From Pectinatus haikarae (GTDB lineage: Bacteria > Bacillota > Negativicutes > Selenomonadales > Selenomonadaceae): a DNA stretch of 64,000 bases. A program made the translations under genes and the position numbers. Location: NCBI RefSeq assembly GCF_030813505.1, contig NZ_JAUSUE010000008.1. One strand, given 5' to 3'. Shown piece after piece: positions 7,926-16,832 of this stretch. The notes below the pieces were generated by a model that saw nothing but the letters and a program-made list of their open reading frames with translations, ran no database searches and was not told the origin of the DNA. Within the stretch, counting starts at the first letter, position 1. Every line of letters begins with the position of its first letter.

Positions 7926-9455
7926 TTGGCCACAGTTCAGGATAGGATCGATCTTATGAGATCGAAAAGTGAACATAATATGCAGGGTGGCGGTCCGAAC
8001 CGTGTTGCAAAGCAGCATGGCAAAGGTAAATTGACAGCTCGTGAACGCATTGAAATACTGTTTGATGAAGGAACATTTGTTGAACTGGATCAATTTGTGA
8101 AACATCGCTGTACTAATTTTGGTCAGGAAAAAAAGGATCTTCCCTGCGAAGGTGTTGTTACCGGTTACGGTACAGTAAATGGTCGTTTGGTTTATGCCTT
8201 TGCACAGGATTTTACCGTTGAAGGCGGGTCTTTGGGCGAAATGCATGCCAAAAAGATATGGAAAGTTCAGGATATGGCCATGAAAATGGGTGCGCCTATA
8301 ATCGGCATCAACGATTCAGGCGGAGCACGTATCCAGGAAGCAGTGGATGCGTTAAGCGGTTACGGCGGAATTTTCCTCAGAAATACACTAGCATCAGGTG
8401 TGATACCTCAGATATCTGTAATCATGGGACCATGTGCGGGCGGTGCAGTTTATTCTCCGGCTCTCACGGACTTTATCTACATGGTAAAAAATACCAGCCA
8501 GATGTTTATAACAGGACCGGCAGTAATAAAATCAGTTACGGCCGAAGAAGTTACCGCGGAACAATTAGGCGGAGCTATGACGCATAACAGCACTTCTGGT
8601 GTAGCGCATTTTGCGGCTGATACGGAAGAAGACTGTCTGAATCAGATACGTTATCTGCTTGGCTTCCTGCCGAGCAATAATATGGATGATGCGCCTCAGG
8701 CAGATACCGGTGATGATCCTTCACGTATGGACGAAGGTCTTAACACGGTAATTCCTGACAATCCCAATATGCCTTACAATATGAAGGATGTCATCCGCAT
8801 GCTTGTCGATAATGGTGAATTCTATGAAGCTCAGGAACATTATGCGCGGAATATCATTACCTGCTTTGCTCATTTTGACGGACGCAGCGTAGGTATAATC
8901 GCCAATCAGCCGAATGTAATGGCTGGTTGCCTTGATATTAATGCGTCGGATAAGTCATCAAGATTTATTCGTTTCTGCGATGCTTTTAATATCCCTATTG
9001 TCAATCTTGTTGATGTTCCTGGCTTTTTACCTGGGACAGATCAGGAATACGGCGGTATCATCCGTCACGGCGCTAAAATGCTCTATGCATACAGTGAAGC
9101 ATCAGTGCCTAAGGTTACAGTAATTACACGTAAAGCATACGGCGGCTCTTATCTTGCTATGTGTTCGCGTGACTTGGGGGCTGATCAGGTAATGGCTTGG
9201 CCTACATCTGAAATAGCTGTAATGGGACCTGCCGGTGCGGCTAATGTAATTTTCCGTAAAGACCCGGATGTGAAACAGAAAACTGCTGAATATATCGAAG
9301 AATTTGCTACACCTTATAAAGCTGCAGAACGTGGTTATGTTGATATGGTAATAGAACCGTCTGAAACGAGACCGCGTATTATCACAGCTCTTAATATGCT
9401 TGCCAGTAAGCGTGAAGATCGCCCGGCTAAAAAACATGGCAATGTGCCGTTATAA
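7926..9455 (+). CDS. mmdA: Methylmalonyl-CoA decarboxylase alpha subunit (carboxyltransferase)
   Basis: The alpha subunit moves the carboxyl group of (S)-methylmalonyl-CoA onto the biotin of the gamma subunit, yielding propionyl-CoA. The 509 residues match propionyl-CoA carboxylase beta/MmdA. They include GKLTARERIEILFDEGTF, the ACC-type oxyanion region GGARIQEAVDALSGYGGIF, MGPCAGGAVYSPALTDF, and VDVPGFLPGTDQEYGGIIRHGAK in the second half. Translation starts at TTG 7926, supported by a strong GAGGAGGT site 5-6 bases upstream and by the conserved N-terminus ATVQDRIDLM. It is followed after 18 bases by the small epsilon-like gene and then the biotin carrier. Confidence 0.95.
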   Translation: MATVQDRIDLMRSKSEHNMQGGGPNRVAKQHGKGKLTARERIEILFDEGTFVELDQFVKHRCTNFGQEKKDLPCEGVVTGYGTVNGRLVYAFAQDFTVEGGSLGEMHAKKIWKVQDMAMKMGAPIIGINDSGGARIQEAVDALSGYGGIFLRNTLASGVIPQISVIMGPCAGGAVYSPALTDFIYMVKNTSQMFITGPAVIKSVTAEEVTAEQLGGAMTHNSTSGVAHFAADTEEDCLNQIRYLLGFLPSNNMDDAPQADTGDDPSRMDEGLNTVIPDNPNMPYNMKDVIRMLVDNGEFYEAQEHYARNIITCFAHFDGRSVGIIANQPNVMAGCLDINASDKSSRFIRFCDAFNIPIVNLVDVPGFLPGTDQEYGGIIRHGAKMLYAYSEASVPKVTVITRKAYGGSYLAMCSRDLGADQVMAWPTSEIAVMGPAGAANVIFRKDPDVKQKTAEYIEEFATPYKAAERGYVDMVIEPSETRPRIITALNMLASKREDRPAKKHGNVPL

Positions 9456-9473
9456 TAAAGGGGTGTGCAATTG

Positions 9474-9617
9474 ATGGAAAAAGACAGTAAAATTAGCGAA
9501 GAAGTTATTGCTGCTATTACCGCTGCTGTTGAAGCTATTGTCGGTAAAAAGGTCACGGCCGTCAGAATTGAACGCAGTGAAGCATGGGTCATGGCTGCCC
9601 GCCGTGCCGCAGTTTGA
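9474..9617 (+). CDS. mmdE: Methylmalonyl-CoA decarboxylase epsilon-like small subunit
   Basis: This 47-residue reading frame is too short for most ORF finders but looks genuine. It starts at ATG 9474 with AAAGGGG 9 bases upstream, lies between the alpha and biotin-carrier genes, and has the pattern ISEEVIAAITAAVEAIVG then TAVRIERSEAWVMAARR. That pattern of an amphipathic helix, a basic stretch and a Trp resembles the C-terminal segment of MmdD/OadG-type subunits and the 55-residue epsilon subunit of the Veillonella enzyme. In Veillonella the epsilon chain stabilises the Na+-pumping complex. The assignment rests on position and this short pattern only. Confidence 0.65.
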   Translation: MEKDSKISEEVIAAITAAVEAIVGKKVTAVRIERSEAWVMAARRAAV

Positions 9618-9672
9618 TATTTTTAACTGAACTGTTGTAAATAAAAAGAACACATTTATGGAGGAATATCTT

Positions 9673-10053
9673 GTGAAAAAATTTAACGTAACTGTAAATG
9701 GCAACTCTTATGAAGTTGAAATCGAAGAAGTAAAAGGCGCTGCAGCACCTGCAGCATCTGTACCTAAAGCAGCTCCCGCAGCTCCTGTCGTATCTGCACC
9801 TAAAGCGGCTCCGGCAACACCTGCTGCTGTTCCTGCAGGCGGCACGACCATTGCAGCTCCTATGCCTGGTAAGATCACAAAAGTTATTGCTGCAGTCGGA
9901 CAAGCTGTTAATGCCGGTGATGTAGTATTGATTCTTGAAGCTATGAAAATGCAGAATGAAATTACAGCACCTGCAGCAGGTACGGTAAAGGCAGTTAACG
10001 TTGAAGTAGGCAAGAGCGTTAAAGCTGGCGAAGCAATGGTTGTTCTCGGCTGA
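9673..10053 (+). CDS. mmdC: Biotin carrier (gamma) subunit of methylmalonyl-CoA decarboxylase
   Basis: The 126-residue protein carries biotin between the carboxyltransferase and the membrane decarboxylase. A short N-terminal segment (KKFNVTVNGNSYEVEIEEVK) is joined by a flexible Ala-Pro-rich linker (about residues 24-56) to a biotinyl domain with the EAMKMQNE motif, whose Lys near residue 92 is biotinylated. Start: GTG 9673, with GGAGG 8 bases upstream and the family N-terminus MKKFNVTVNG; an ATG at 9658 lies before that site. The membrane beta subunit (MmdB/OadB) and the anchoring delta subunit that normally accompany it are not here, and a strong terminator follows. Confidence 0.93.
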   Translation: MKKFNVTVNGNSYEVEIEEVKGAAAPAASVPKAAPAAPVVSAPKAAPATPAAVPAGGTTIAAPMPGKITKVIAAVGQAVNAGDVVLILEAMKMQNEITAPAAGTVKAVNVEVGKSVKAGEAMVVLG

Positions 10054-10085
10054 TTTCCGATAGTAAAATAATTTGTTTTATAAGT

Positions 10086-10122
10086 AAAATGCCCTCTGCG
10101 ATTTAGCAGAGGGCATTTTTTA
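10086..10122 (+). terminator. Strong intrinsic terminator of the propionate operon
   Basis: AAAATGCCCTCTGC (10086-10099) pairs with GCAGAGGGCATTTT (10106-10119) and ends in T6. The A-run on the left makes it usable from both sides, so it should also end the convergent RND efflux transcript. Confidence 0.92.
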
Positions 10123-10137
10123 TGGACACTGAAAGTG

Positions 10138-13100
10138 TTATTTTTTTACTTTGTACATGGCGGCGTACATCGTTGGCAATACCAGCAGAGTAAGTATGGT
10201 TGCTATCAATAAACCGCTGGCTATAGCCACAGCCATAGGTCCCCAGAATGGGCTGTACATAAGAGGAAGCATGCCAAGAATGGCTGCTGCGGCAGTAAGC
10301 ATGATAGGGCGAAAACGAAGGATGGCAGAATCAATAACAGCATCCCAGGGAGCTTCGCCATCCTTAAGATGTTTTTGGATTTGGTCAATAAGGATAACGG
10401 AATTTCTTATGATCATACCGCTCAGAGCAAGTATGCCCAGCTGAGCGACAAACCCCATTGCTTTATCCAGCATGAGCATGCCGAAAGCTACACCGATTAT
10501 ACCAAGAGGAGCAGTAAGCAGTGTCAGTAGTACGAGTTTGCCGTTCCTAAGCTGTATCATCAAAAGTGTCATTATCACAAAAAGCATGGCAGGTATTGGC
10601 ACCAGGAGGAATTGTACAGAATCGTTGCTGTCAGAAAGAGAACCTCCTGCTTCTATACTATAGCCCAAAGGAAGAGAATCTCGCAGCGCCTTCGTCGCGG
10701 CATAAACTTTTTGGGCTGCGTCGTTAGCCGTACCTTCCTTGATATTTGCTTCTACCGTGATCGTGGGCAGCAAGTTGCGGCGCCATATAAGTCCGTCTTC
10801 TGCGGCGTAGTTTATTTTGGCTATCTGTCCCAAAGGAACATAACCGGCGCTGCCAAGATAAACAGGAATATTTTTTATGTCAGAGAGATTTTGACGATCA
10901 CTGTCTTTGAGGCGAAGCATTATATCTATTGTCCGATCTCCCGAATAGTACTGAGCAGCTGTGGCGCCGGAGATTTCGGTGTAAAGCATTTGCGCTATGG
11001 ATTGTCCCGATATGCCCATGGCCCGCAATTTATCCTGATCAAGCTCCAGATGCATAATTTTACTTTTTTCATTCCAATCAAAATGTACATCTTCATTATT
11101 GGTGTCAGAGGCCGCTATATCAGCTACTTTAGCGGCAATATCGCGCACCTTGTCTTCATTGTAACCGGATACGCGCAGCATTACAGGATAGTCTGCCGGC
11201 GGCCCGGTCTGAATAAATTTGATATTACCTCTTATGTCAGGGTAATTATCGGCTAGTTCTTTATCAATGATTGAGGCAAGCTGCTTGCGCGTATTGACAT
11301 CCTTGGCAACAATGATGAATTGACTGTAATTATTGGCAGGCAGCTGAGGATCGGTAGTCAGAACAAAACGAGGAGCACCCTGTCCCACATAATAAGAAAA
11401 ATTGTTTATAATATCAGTCTGCGTGTTTAAAAATGAGGCAAATTTGCTGGCTTCATTTTCAGACGCCGTTAATGAGGAGCCTTCAGGCAGCTGCATTTCT
11501 ACAATTATCTCAGGACGCAGTGAGGGCGGAAAGAACTCTTGCCGTATGTAGCGAAGGGAGAAAATAGAAAGAGCAAAGATACAGAAGGTAGAAATTATGA
11601 CGATTTTTTTATGTTCAAGACACCAGATGAGAACTTTTCGGAAAAACAAATAAAATTTATTTTGATATGGATCAATCTGTCCCATGGTATTTGTTTTAGG
11701 TTTGACCCGTATAAGGTGATAGCCAAGCAAGGGGGCCACTATCACAGATACAAGCCATGAGATAATCAGGGCAATGCTTATCACCGGAAAAAGACTCTTG
11801 CAAAATTCTGAGGCCATTCCTTTTGCAAAAGCAACGGGAATGAAACCGGCGCAGGTAATCAGTGTGCCGGTCAGCATGGGTTTGGCAGTGGCTTTAAATG
11901 CATAGCAGGCAGCTTTGAAGCGGTCAAGGCCCTCTTCCAGCTTGACACTCATCATCTCCACGGCAATAATCGCATCATCGACCAGCAAGCCCAGTGCAAT
12001 AATTAATGCGCCCAGAGAAACTTTCTGCAGATCAATCCCCAATATATACATCATCACGAACACTCCGGCTAAAACAAGAGGTATACAGCCGGCGACGACA
12101 AGTCCTGTTCGCAATCCTAGGCTCAGGAAACTGACGGCAAGGATAATAATGATTGCTTCACGCAGAGTATTTATAAATTCATCTATTGAATCTCTTACCA
12201 CAGTCGGCTGATCGGAGACCTGATCGATCTCGAGGCCAAGAGGCATATCCGCCTGTATTTTTGCCATCAGAGAATTTAGATTGCTGCCGAGTGTTAATAT
12301 ATTTCCGCCCGGTTCCATAGATACGGCTATACCGACTGCAGGATTACCATTAAAAAACATTTTCGGATCGGCTGGTTCGGCATAACGGCGGTCTATTTTT
12401 GCGATATCGCCTAAGCGGAATATTTTTCCTCCGGCATTGACAGGCAGGTTTCTGATATCTTCCAGATTGTCAAATATACCGCTGAAGCGAAGATAAACAT
12501 TATCAGAAGATGTTTCTATCATGCCTGACGGAGTTATGTCATTTTGCGTCTTTATCGCATTAGACACAGTTTGTGGACTTATGCCAAGCTCGGCAAGTTT
12601 TATGTTGCTTATTTCTATATAAATTTTCTCGCTTTGGACACCCAGCAATTCTACCTTTTGAACGCTGGGAACATTGAGCAGAAGGCGGCGTGCCCGTTCC
12701 GCATGCTGGCGCAGTTCCTCATATGAATAACCATCGCCGCTTACGGCATATATAGAACCGTAGACATCATCGAATCGATCATTGTAGAAGGGACCGTAGA
12801 CGCCGTCAGGAAGGTCTTTTTTTTCATCTTCACACAGATTGCGCACCTCTTTCCAGGTGTCGCGTATTTTGGAGCTGTCAATATTCTGACGAAGTGTCAC
12901 ATAAATGACCGAAGAGCCGGGCCGCGATGAACTTTTCAGGTAGTCAAGCCCCGGTGTGTCCTGCAGTTTTTCTTCCAGCTTATCTGTTACCTGTTCTTCC
13001 ATTTGCTTGGCTGTTGCTCCGGGCCAGCTGACAGAAACGACCATTTCCCGGATAGTAAATGCCGGGTCTTCCATACGGCCGAGTCTGCTGTAAGAAAATA

Positions 13101-13179
13101 TACCTGCAACAATGACGGTAATAATAAAATACCATACCAAATCTTTATTTTTCAGGGAAAGTTCTGTGAGATTTTTCAT
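10138..13179 (-). CDS. RND-family multidrug efflux permease
   Basis: This 1013-residue inner-membrane pump belongs to the HAE/AcrB-like resistance-nodulation-division family and drives drug export with the proton gradient. It shows the usual architecture: one N-terminal membrane helix, a large periplasmic loop, six helices, a second loop (from about residue 540) and six more helices. The essential Asp pair sits in GLLVDDAIIAVEM near residue 403. It overlaps the fusion-protein gene by 4 bases (ATGA), so the two are translationally coupled. No TolC-type outer-membrane partner is encoded nearby. The substrate cannot be read from the sequence. Confidence 0.92.
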   Translation of the reverse strand: MKNLTELSLKNKDLVWYFIITVIVAGIFSYSRLGRMEDPAFTIREMVVSVSWPGATAKQMEEQVTDKLEEKLQDTPGLDYLKSSSRPGSSVIYVTLRQNIDSSKIRDTWKEVRNLCEDEKKDLPDGVYGPFYNDRFDDVYGSIYAVSGDGYSYEELRQHAERARRLLLNVPSVQKVELLGVQSEKIYIEISNIKLAELGISPQTVSNAIKTQNDITPSGMIETSSDNVYLRFSGIFDNLEDIRNLPVNAGGKIFRLGDIAKIDRRYAEPADPKMFFNGNPAVGIAVSMEPGGNILTLGSNLNSLMAKIQADMPLGLEIDQVSDQPTVVRDSIDEFINTLREAIIIILAVSFLSLGLRTGLVVAGCIPLVLAGVFVMMYILGIDLQKVSLGALIIALGLLVDDAIIAVEMMSVKLEEGLDRFKAACYAFKATAKPMLTGTLITCAGFIPVAFAKGMASEFCKSLFPVISIALIISWLVSVIVAPLLGYHLIRVKPKTNTMGQIDPYQNKFYLFFRKVLIWCLEHKKIVIISTFCIFALSIFSLRYIRQEFFPPSLRPEIIVEMQLPEGSSLTASENEASKFASFLNTQTDIINNFSYYVGQGAPRFVLTTDPQLPANNYSQFIIVAKDVNTRKQLASIIDKELADNYPDIRGNIKFIQTGPPADYPVMLRVSGYNEDKVRDIAAKVADIAASDTNNEDVHFDWNEKSKIMHLELDQDKLRAMGISGQSIAQMLYTEISGATAAQYYSGDRTIDIMLRLKDSDRQNLSDIKNIPVYLGSAGYVPLGQIAKINYAAEDGLIWRRNLLPTITVEANIKEGTANDAAQKVYAATKALRDSLPLGYSIEAGGSLSDSNDSVQFLLVPIPAMLFVIMTLLMIQLRNGKLVLLTLLTAPLGIIGVAFGMLMLDKAMGFVAQLGILALSGMIIRNSVILIDQIQKHLKDGEAPWDAVIDSAILRFRPIMLTAAAAILGMLPLMYSPFWGPMAVAIASGLLIATILTLLVLPTMYAAMYKVKK

Positions 13180-14273
13180 GTGTTGCTGCCTTTCGTGTTA
13201 CTATCATCAAGGCGGACAGTTTCACCATCGCGCAGTTTTTGGACACCGGCTGTTACAACTATATCACCGTTATTGAGTCCCAGAACTTTTACGTGATTTT
13301 CATCAAAGGAAAAAACCTGTACTTGTTTTAATGATACTGTCTTATCTTCACTTACGATCCATACCTCAGGATTATTTCCTGTCTGATAGATAGCAGAAAG
13401 CGGCAGGATATAAGTGCTGGACGCAGTGTCAGATAAAGTGCAGACGACGCCTGCTGTCATGCCCAATTTTAGGTTATCGGGAGGCTGCGGCAAAGAAATT
13501 CTGACGCGGTAGGTTCGTGCTGTCGGGTCAGCCACGGGAGAGATTTCTCTGATAGTGCCATCGACAGAAGAATCAGGGAGTGCCCAAAAAGATACCAGTG
13601 CATGTGCGTTCACAGCAAGTTCACCTATGTTATTTTCAGGAACGTTTATTTCAACTTCCAATTCATTAGTCTGAACAAGGGTCAGCACAGTCTGACCTGC
13701 GGAAATCACCTGACCGGCTTCTGCGTCAATGGCAGAAATGACACCGTCGGCATCAGCTGTAAGATTAGTGTATGATAAGGAGTTACGGTCCTGAAAAGTT
13801 TGTGCTGTTGCCTGCTGATAACCCGCCAGTGCTGAATTATAGGTTGTCTGATATTGATCAAGCGATGCTTTTGGCACTGCGTTTTGTGCGAATAACTGAT
13901 TATAGCGGCTAAGATTAGCTTTGGCCAGCTGTAATTCCGCATAAGCCGCCTCTGCTTTGGCTTCGCTTTGATTGACTTGCTGAACTATATCTTTGCTATC
14001 AAGTGTCATCAAAATGTCACCGACATGAACACGGTCACCAGCTTGAACAGTGCGCTGCAAAATTTTTCCACCAACCTGAAATGACAGGTTCGTTTCGTAT
14101 CGCCCGTGTACAGAACCTGCGTAAGTGTTGGAGAGTGAATCAGAAGCCGCGTCTATTTTTTGGGTTTTTACCAGTGGAGCAATAGCTGCCGGCGCTTCCT
14201 TTTTTCCGCAGCCGATTGTCAAAAAAATTGCTGCCAGCCCCAAACACAAAAATTTAATAATGCGGATGTTCAT
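13176..14273 (-). CDS. RND efflux periplasmic adaptor (membrane fusion lipoprotein)
   Basis: The 365-residue adaptor bridges the RND pump to an outer-membrane channel. It begins with a lipoprotein signal (MNIRIIKFLCLGLAAIF) and a lipobox LTIGC, giving a lipid-modified Cys near residue 22. Next come the biotinyl-lipoyl half-motifs (LSFQVGGKILQRTVQAGDRV; ADGVISAIDAEAGQVISAGQ), a coiled-coil hairpin rich in Ala/Gln (about residues 95-165) and beta-barrel domains (ISLPQPPDNLKLGMTAGV). ATG 14273 was chosen for the AAGGAGAG site just upstream; an in-frame ATG lies 21 bases earlier. The gene sits between the TetR gene and the pump, all on one strand. Confidence 0.92.
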   Translation of the reverse strand: MNIRIIKFLCLGLAAIFLTIGCGKKEAPAAIAPLVKTQKIDAASDSLSNTYAGSVHGRYETNLSFQVGGKILQRTVQAGDRVHVGDILMTLDSKDIVQQVNQSEAKAEAAYAELQLAKANLSRYNQLFAQNAVPKASLDQYQTTYNSALAGYQQATAQTFQDRNSLSYTNLTADADGVISAIDAEAGQVISAGQTVLTLVQTNELEVEINVPENNIGELAVNAHALVSFWALPDSSVDGTIREISPVADPTARTYRVRISLPQPPDNLKLGMTAGVVCTLSDTASSTYILPLSAIYQTGNNPEVWIVSEDKTVSLKQVQVFSFDENHVKVLGLNNGDIVVTAGVQKLRDGETVRLDDSNTKGSNT

Positions 14274-14322
14274 ACAATCTCTCCTTATAGTCATTAATAA
14301 TAAGCATAAAAAATAATATCCT

Positions 14323-14898
14323 CTAGCATTTTTTTATTCCGTAAAATGAACAGTGAACTAATTTCCTGATATAGTCTTCATTCAATATATCCCCTGTTAT
14401 CAATAACCGATAAAAAATCGGACCAAAAATCATATCGATGCATAATTCCAAATCGGTGTCGGCAGACAGTTCACCTCGGTTTATGCCATTTTGTAGAATT
14501 TGAGCAGCTTTCATGCGCCGCGGAATAAAATATCTGGCACGATATTCTTCTGCCATTCTTCTGTCAAATTGTCCCTGTGCAATCAGTTCATTCAAAATTT
14601 TGCCCTCATCACTTAATAGAAAATTACTCAGATTGATCGACTGGCGAGTGATGTCTTCAATAACTGAACCAGTGTTGGGGATAGGAAGTTTGGCTGTGGC
14701 AGTTGAGAGAAAACCGTCTATGATAACAGCTGCCTTATTGGGCCACCATTTATATATGGTGGCTTTGCTCACTTTTGCCTTTTCCGCGATTTTTTCTACA
14801 GTTATATTTACGAAACCCATTTCCAAAAGTAAATCGTATGAAGCTTTTAAAATGGCCTGTTCGGTGTCTTTATCGCGAGGCCTGCCCCTCTTTTTCAA
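14323..14898 (-). CDS. TetR/AcrR-family transcriptional repressor
   Basis: This protein of about 191 residues probably represses the efflux genes. The N-terminus has a basic KKRGRPRDKDTEQAIL followed by the TetR helix-turn-helix (FVNITVEKIAEKAKVSKATIYKWWPNK, about residues 30-57). The C-terminal half matches the TetR_C domain that binds ligand. I place the start at TTG 14898, because GGAGG lies 8 bases upstream. In-frame ATGs at 14913 and 14934 have no good ribosome site, but a longer form cannot be excluded. It heads the adaptor-pump operon and is divergent from the MFS gene, whose promoter holds a long palindrome that is its likely operator. Confidence 0.88.
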   Translation of the reverse strand: MKKRGRPRDKDTEQAILKASYDLLLEMGFVNITVEKIAEKAKVSKATIYKWWPNKAAVIIDGFLSTATAKLPIPNTGSVIEDITRQSINLSNFLLSDEGKILNELIAQGQFDRRMAEEYRARYFIPRRMKAAQILQNGINRGELSADTDLELCIDMIFGPIFYRLLITGDILNEDYIRKLVHCSFYGIKKC

Positions 14899-15078
14899 AA
14901 TGAATGCCTCCATATATAATAAATTATGCTGCAATAACTGACAGACAGCATTTTTAAAACATTGTTTAAATTGAAAAAAATATCATTTTATCATAAAATT
15001 TAATATACGCTGCTGTAAATAATGATAAACGACCAGTTATTATTATACTAGATATAAAAAAAAAAGAAAATCAATCTA

Positions 15079-15107
15079 TTTACAAAACTATACGTTTATT
15101 ATATACT
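15079..15107 (+). promoter_or_regulatory. Promoter of the MFS transporter gene
   Basis: TTTACA at 15079-15084 and TATACT at 15102-15107 are separated by exactly 17 bases. The predicted transcript would start near 15113, inside the palindrome that follows. Confidence 0.75.
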
Positions 15108-15147
15108 GTTTATAAATAGTGAACTAATAGTTTACTATTTATAAACA
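15107..15147. promoter_or_regulatory. 41-bp palindromic operator, probable TetR binding site
   Basis: TGTTTATAAATAGT (15107-15120) and ACTATTTATAAACA (15134-15147) are perfect inverted arms of 14 bases. The 13-base centre (GTGAACTA/TAGTTTAC region) continues the symmetry with one mismatch. It begins on the last base of the -10 box and ends just before the AGGAAAGGGG ribosome site, so a bound dimer pair would block the MFS promoter. The adjacent TetR protein is the obvious candidate. Confidence 0.75.
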
Positions 15148-15164
15148 GGAAAGGGGTATAAAAA

Positions 15165-16343
15165 ATGAATGAAATAAAAAATGAAAAAGCACCTAATGAT
15201 TACATTATTGTAATATTAGCTGCTGCCTGCGGTACGATAGTGGCAAATCTTTATTATGCGCAGCCTTTGATTGCATCGATCGGTATGGATTTAGGACTGC
15301 CATTATCCTTTGCCGGAGTTATTGTAACATTTACTCAGATTGGTTATGTACTCGGATTATTATTTTTAGTGCCTCTTCTGGATCTGGTCGAAAACCACCG
15401 ATTGGTTATTTTTACAATGATGATAGCTGTGGCAGCGCTTATTGTTTCCGCTGTAAGCAAAAGTGCGGCCATTTTTCTTCTGGCAGCTGTGGCAGTAGGA
15501 TTGGGATCCACTGCTACGCAGATACTTGTCCCTTATGCAGCCTATTTGTCAGATGAAGCCAATAGAGGTAAAACAGTAGGAAAAGTTATGAGCGGATTAC
15601 TTTTGGGAATAATGCTGGCACGCCCTGTATCTGGATTCATCGCGGGAATATGGGGATGGCAGGCAGTGTTTTTGATCTCGGCGGCAGTGACAGTGGTCTT
15701 AGGAATCGTTCTGGCATTAACATTACCGAAACGCAAGCCAGACGCAGGGATAAAATATAAGGCTCTTTTGTATTCTCTGTGGCTGTTGTTTAAGGATACG
15801 CCTATATTACGGAGGCGCGCTTTTTATCAGGCCGCGCTGTTTGGTTCGTTCAGTTTATTTTGGGCAGCGGTACCTTTATGGCTGGCAGATAATTTTGGGT
15901 TGACTCATCAAGGGGTGGCATTATTCTCACTTGCCGGAGTGGCGGGAGCTATCGCTGCTCCGATCGCAGGAAGATTTGCAGACAGAGGCGAGACAGCTCC
16001 GCTCACTGGTGCGGCTATGATCACAGCTATGATCTCATTTATAGGTGCTGCGATATTTACTGGAAAATCGGCAATAGCTTTGGCCATATTAGTTCTTTGT
16101 GCCATACTTCTTGATATGGCAGTTTCCGGTAATCTTGTTTTAAGCCAAAGGATTATTTATTCGCTAGGTGACAAGGTACGCGGAAGATTAAACGGTGTAT
16201 TCATGGCGCTTTTTTTTGTCGGCGGAGCAACCGGTTCACTGCTGGGCAGCTGGTCATATTCTTACGGCGGCTGGCTGCTTACTGCTCTGGTTGGAGGAGC
16301 AATGGCGGCAGCATCGCTGCTGTATTACTTTACAGAGAGCTAG
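15165..16343 (+). CDS. Major facilitator superfamily transporter (efflux type)
   Basis: This 392-residue protein has about twelve hydrophobic segments and a short hydrophilic N-terminus. It is closest to the YnfM/AraJ-like drug:H+ antiporter-type MFS proteins: it contains ANLYYAQPLIASIGMDLGL near residue 25, a DLVENHRLV loop between helices 2 and 3 in place of the classical motif A, and GRFADRGETAPLTG between helices 8 and 9. The substrate is unknown. It is divergent from TetR-adaptor-RND, which makes a shared xenobiotic response likely. The AAAGGGG site and ATG 15165 give a standard start. A hairpin terminator follows. Confidence 0.85.
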   Translation: MNEIKNEKAPNDYIIVILAAACGTIVANLYYAQPLIASIGMDLGLPLSFAGVIVTFTQIGYVLGLLFLVPLLDLVENHRLVIFTMMIAVAALIVSAVSKSAAIFLLAAVAVGLGSTATQILVPYAAYLSDEANRGKTVGKVMSGLLLGIMLARPVSGFIAGIWGWQAVFLISAAVTVVLGIVLALTLPKRKPDAGIKYKALLYSLWLLFKDTPILRRRAFYQAALFGSFSLFWAAVPLWLADNFGLTHQGVALFSLAGVAGAIAAPIAGRFADRGETAPLTGAAMITAMISFIGAAIFTGKSAIALAILVLCAILLDMAVSGNLVLSQRIIYSLGDKVRGRLNGVFMALFFVGGATGSLLGSWSYSYGGWLLTALVGGAMAAASLLYYFTES

Positions 16344-16370
16344 TATACGGAAAAACTGGACATGGAAAAG

Positions 16371-16418
16371 AAAATCCCCTGAAGTACAGCCTTCATTGTC
16401 TGTTCTTCAAGGGATTTT
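16371..16418. terminator. Terminator between MFS transporter and hemerythrin gene
   Basis: AAAATCCCCTGAAG (16371-16384) pairs with CTTCAAGGGATTTT (16405-16418) with one mismatch, and is followed by TTA. The A/T-flanked stem can serve both convergent genes. Confidence 0.8.
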
Positions 16419-16436
16419 TATGTGGAGGGTAATGTT

Positions 16437-16832
16437 TTATTGTTTTTGAATGCGGCAGTCTTTTTTCTTTATATGATTTTGCAGCCACTCTACTAAAAAT
16501 TGAAGAAGATCAACTATACCGTCTTTTTGATTTATATCGATTTCCTCAAGATTTATAGAATTCAGTTTTTCTACAAATTTTATATGTTCAAGTTTATGAC
16601 TGAATCTGTGAAGATATTGAATGCTTTCCATATATTTTTCTTCATCGGCGAAATGAGTGATCGTATATTCCCGCAGTTCACTGATAAGACTTATAATACG
16701 GTCATATTTGTCATTAACAAAATTATTGGATAAAAGATCAAATGTTTCATTTGCGATATCAAATAATTTTTGATGTTCATTATCAATAAATTCTATTCCG
16801 GTCAAATAATCAGCTGTAAATTCATAATGCAT
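16437..16832 (-). CDS. Bacteriohemerythrin
   Basis: This 131-residue four-helix protein should bind O2 at a non-haem di-iron site. All ligand motifs are visible: FIDNEHQKLF (His near residue 20), THFADEEKYM (His and Glu), HKLEHIKF (two His) and QNHIKKKD (His, Asp). In an anaerobe such proteins store, detect or detoxify oxygen. An AAAGGGAG site precedes the ATG. A second hemerythrin domain in this window is fused to a GGDEF protein (47124-48824). No neighbour suggests a partner. Confidence 0.92.
   Translation of the reverse strand: MHYEFTADYLTGIEFIDNEHQKLFDIANETFDLLSNNFVNDKYDRIISLISELREYTITHFADEEKYMESIQYLHRFSHKLEHIKFVEKLNSINLEEIDINQKDGIVDLLQFLVEWLQNHIKKKDCRIQKQ

Noticed and set aside
10151..13300. 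Several plus-strand reading frames opposite the RND pump and adaptor genes
   Set aside because: They lie opposite strong, family-matching genes, lack ribosome sites and show no recognisable domains. The same holds for the other antisense frames in the window.
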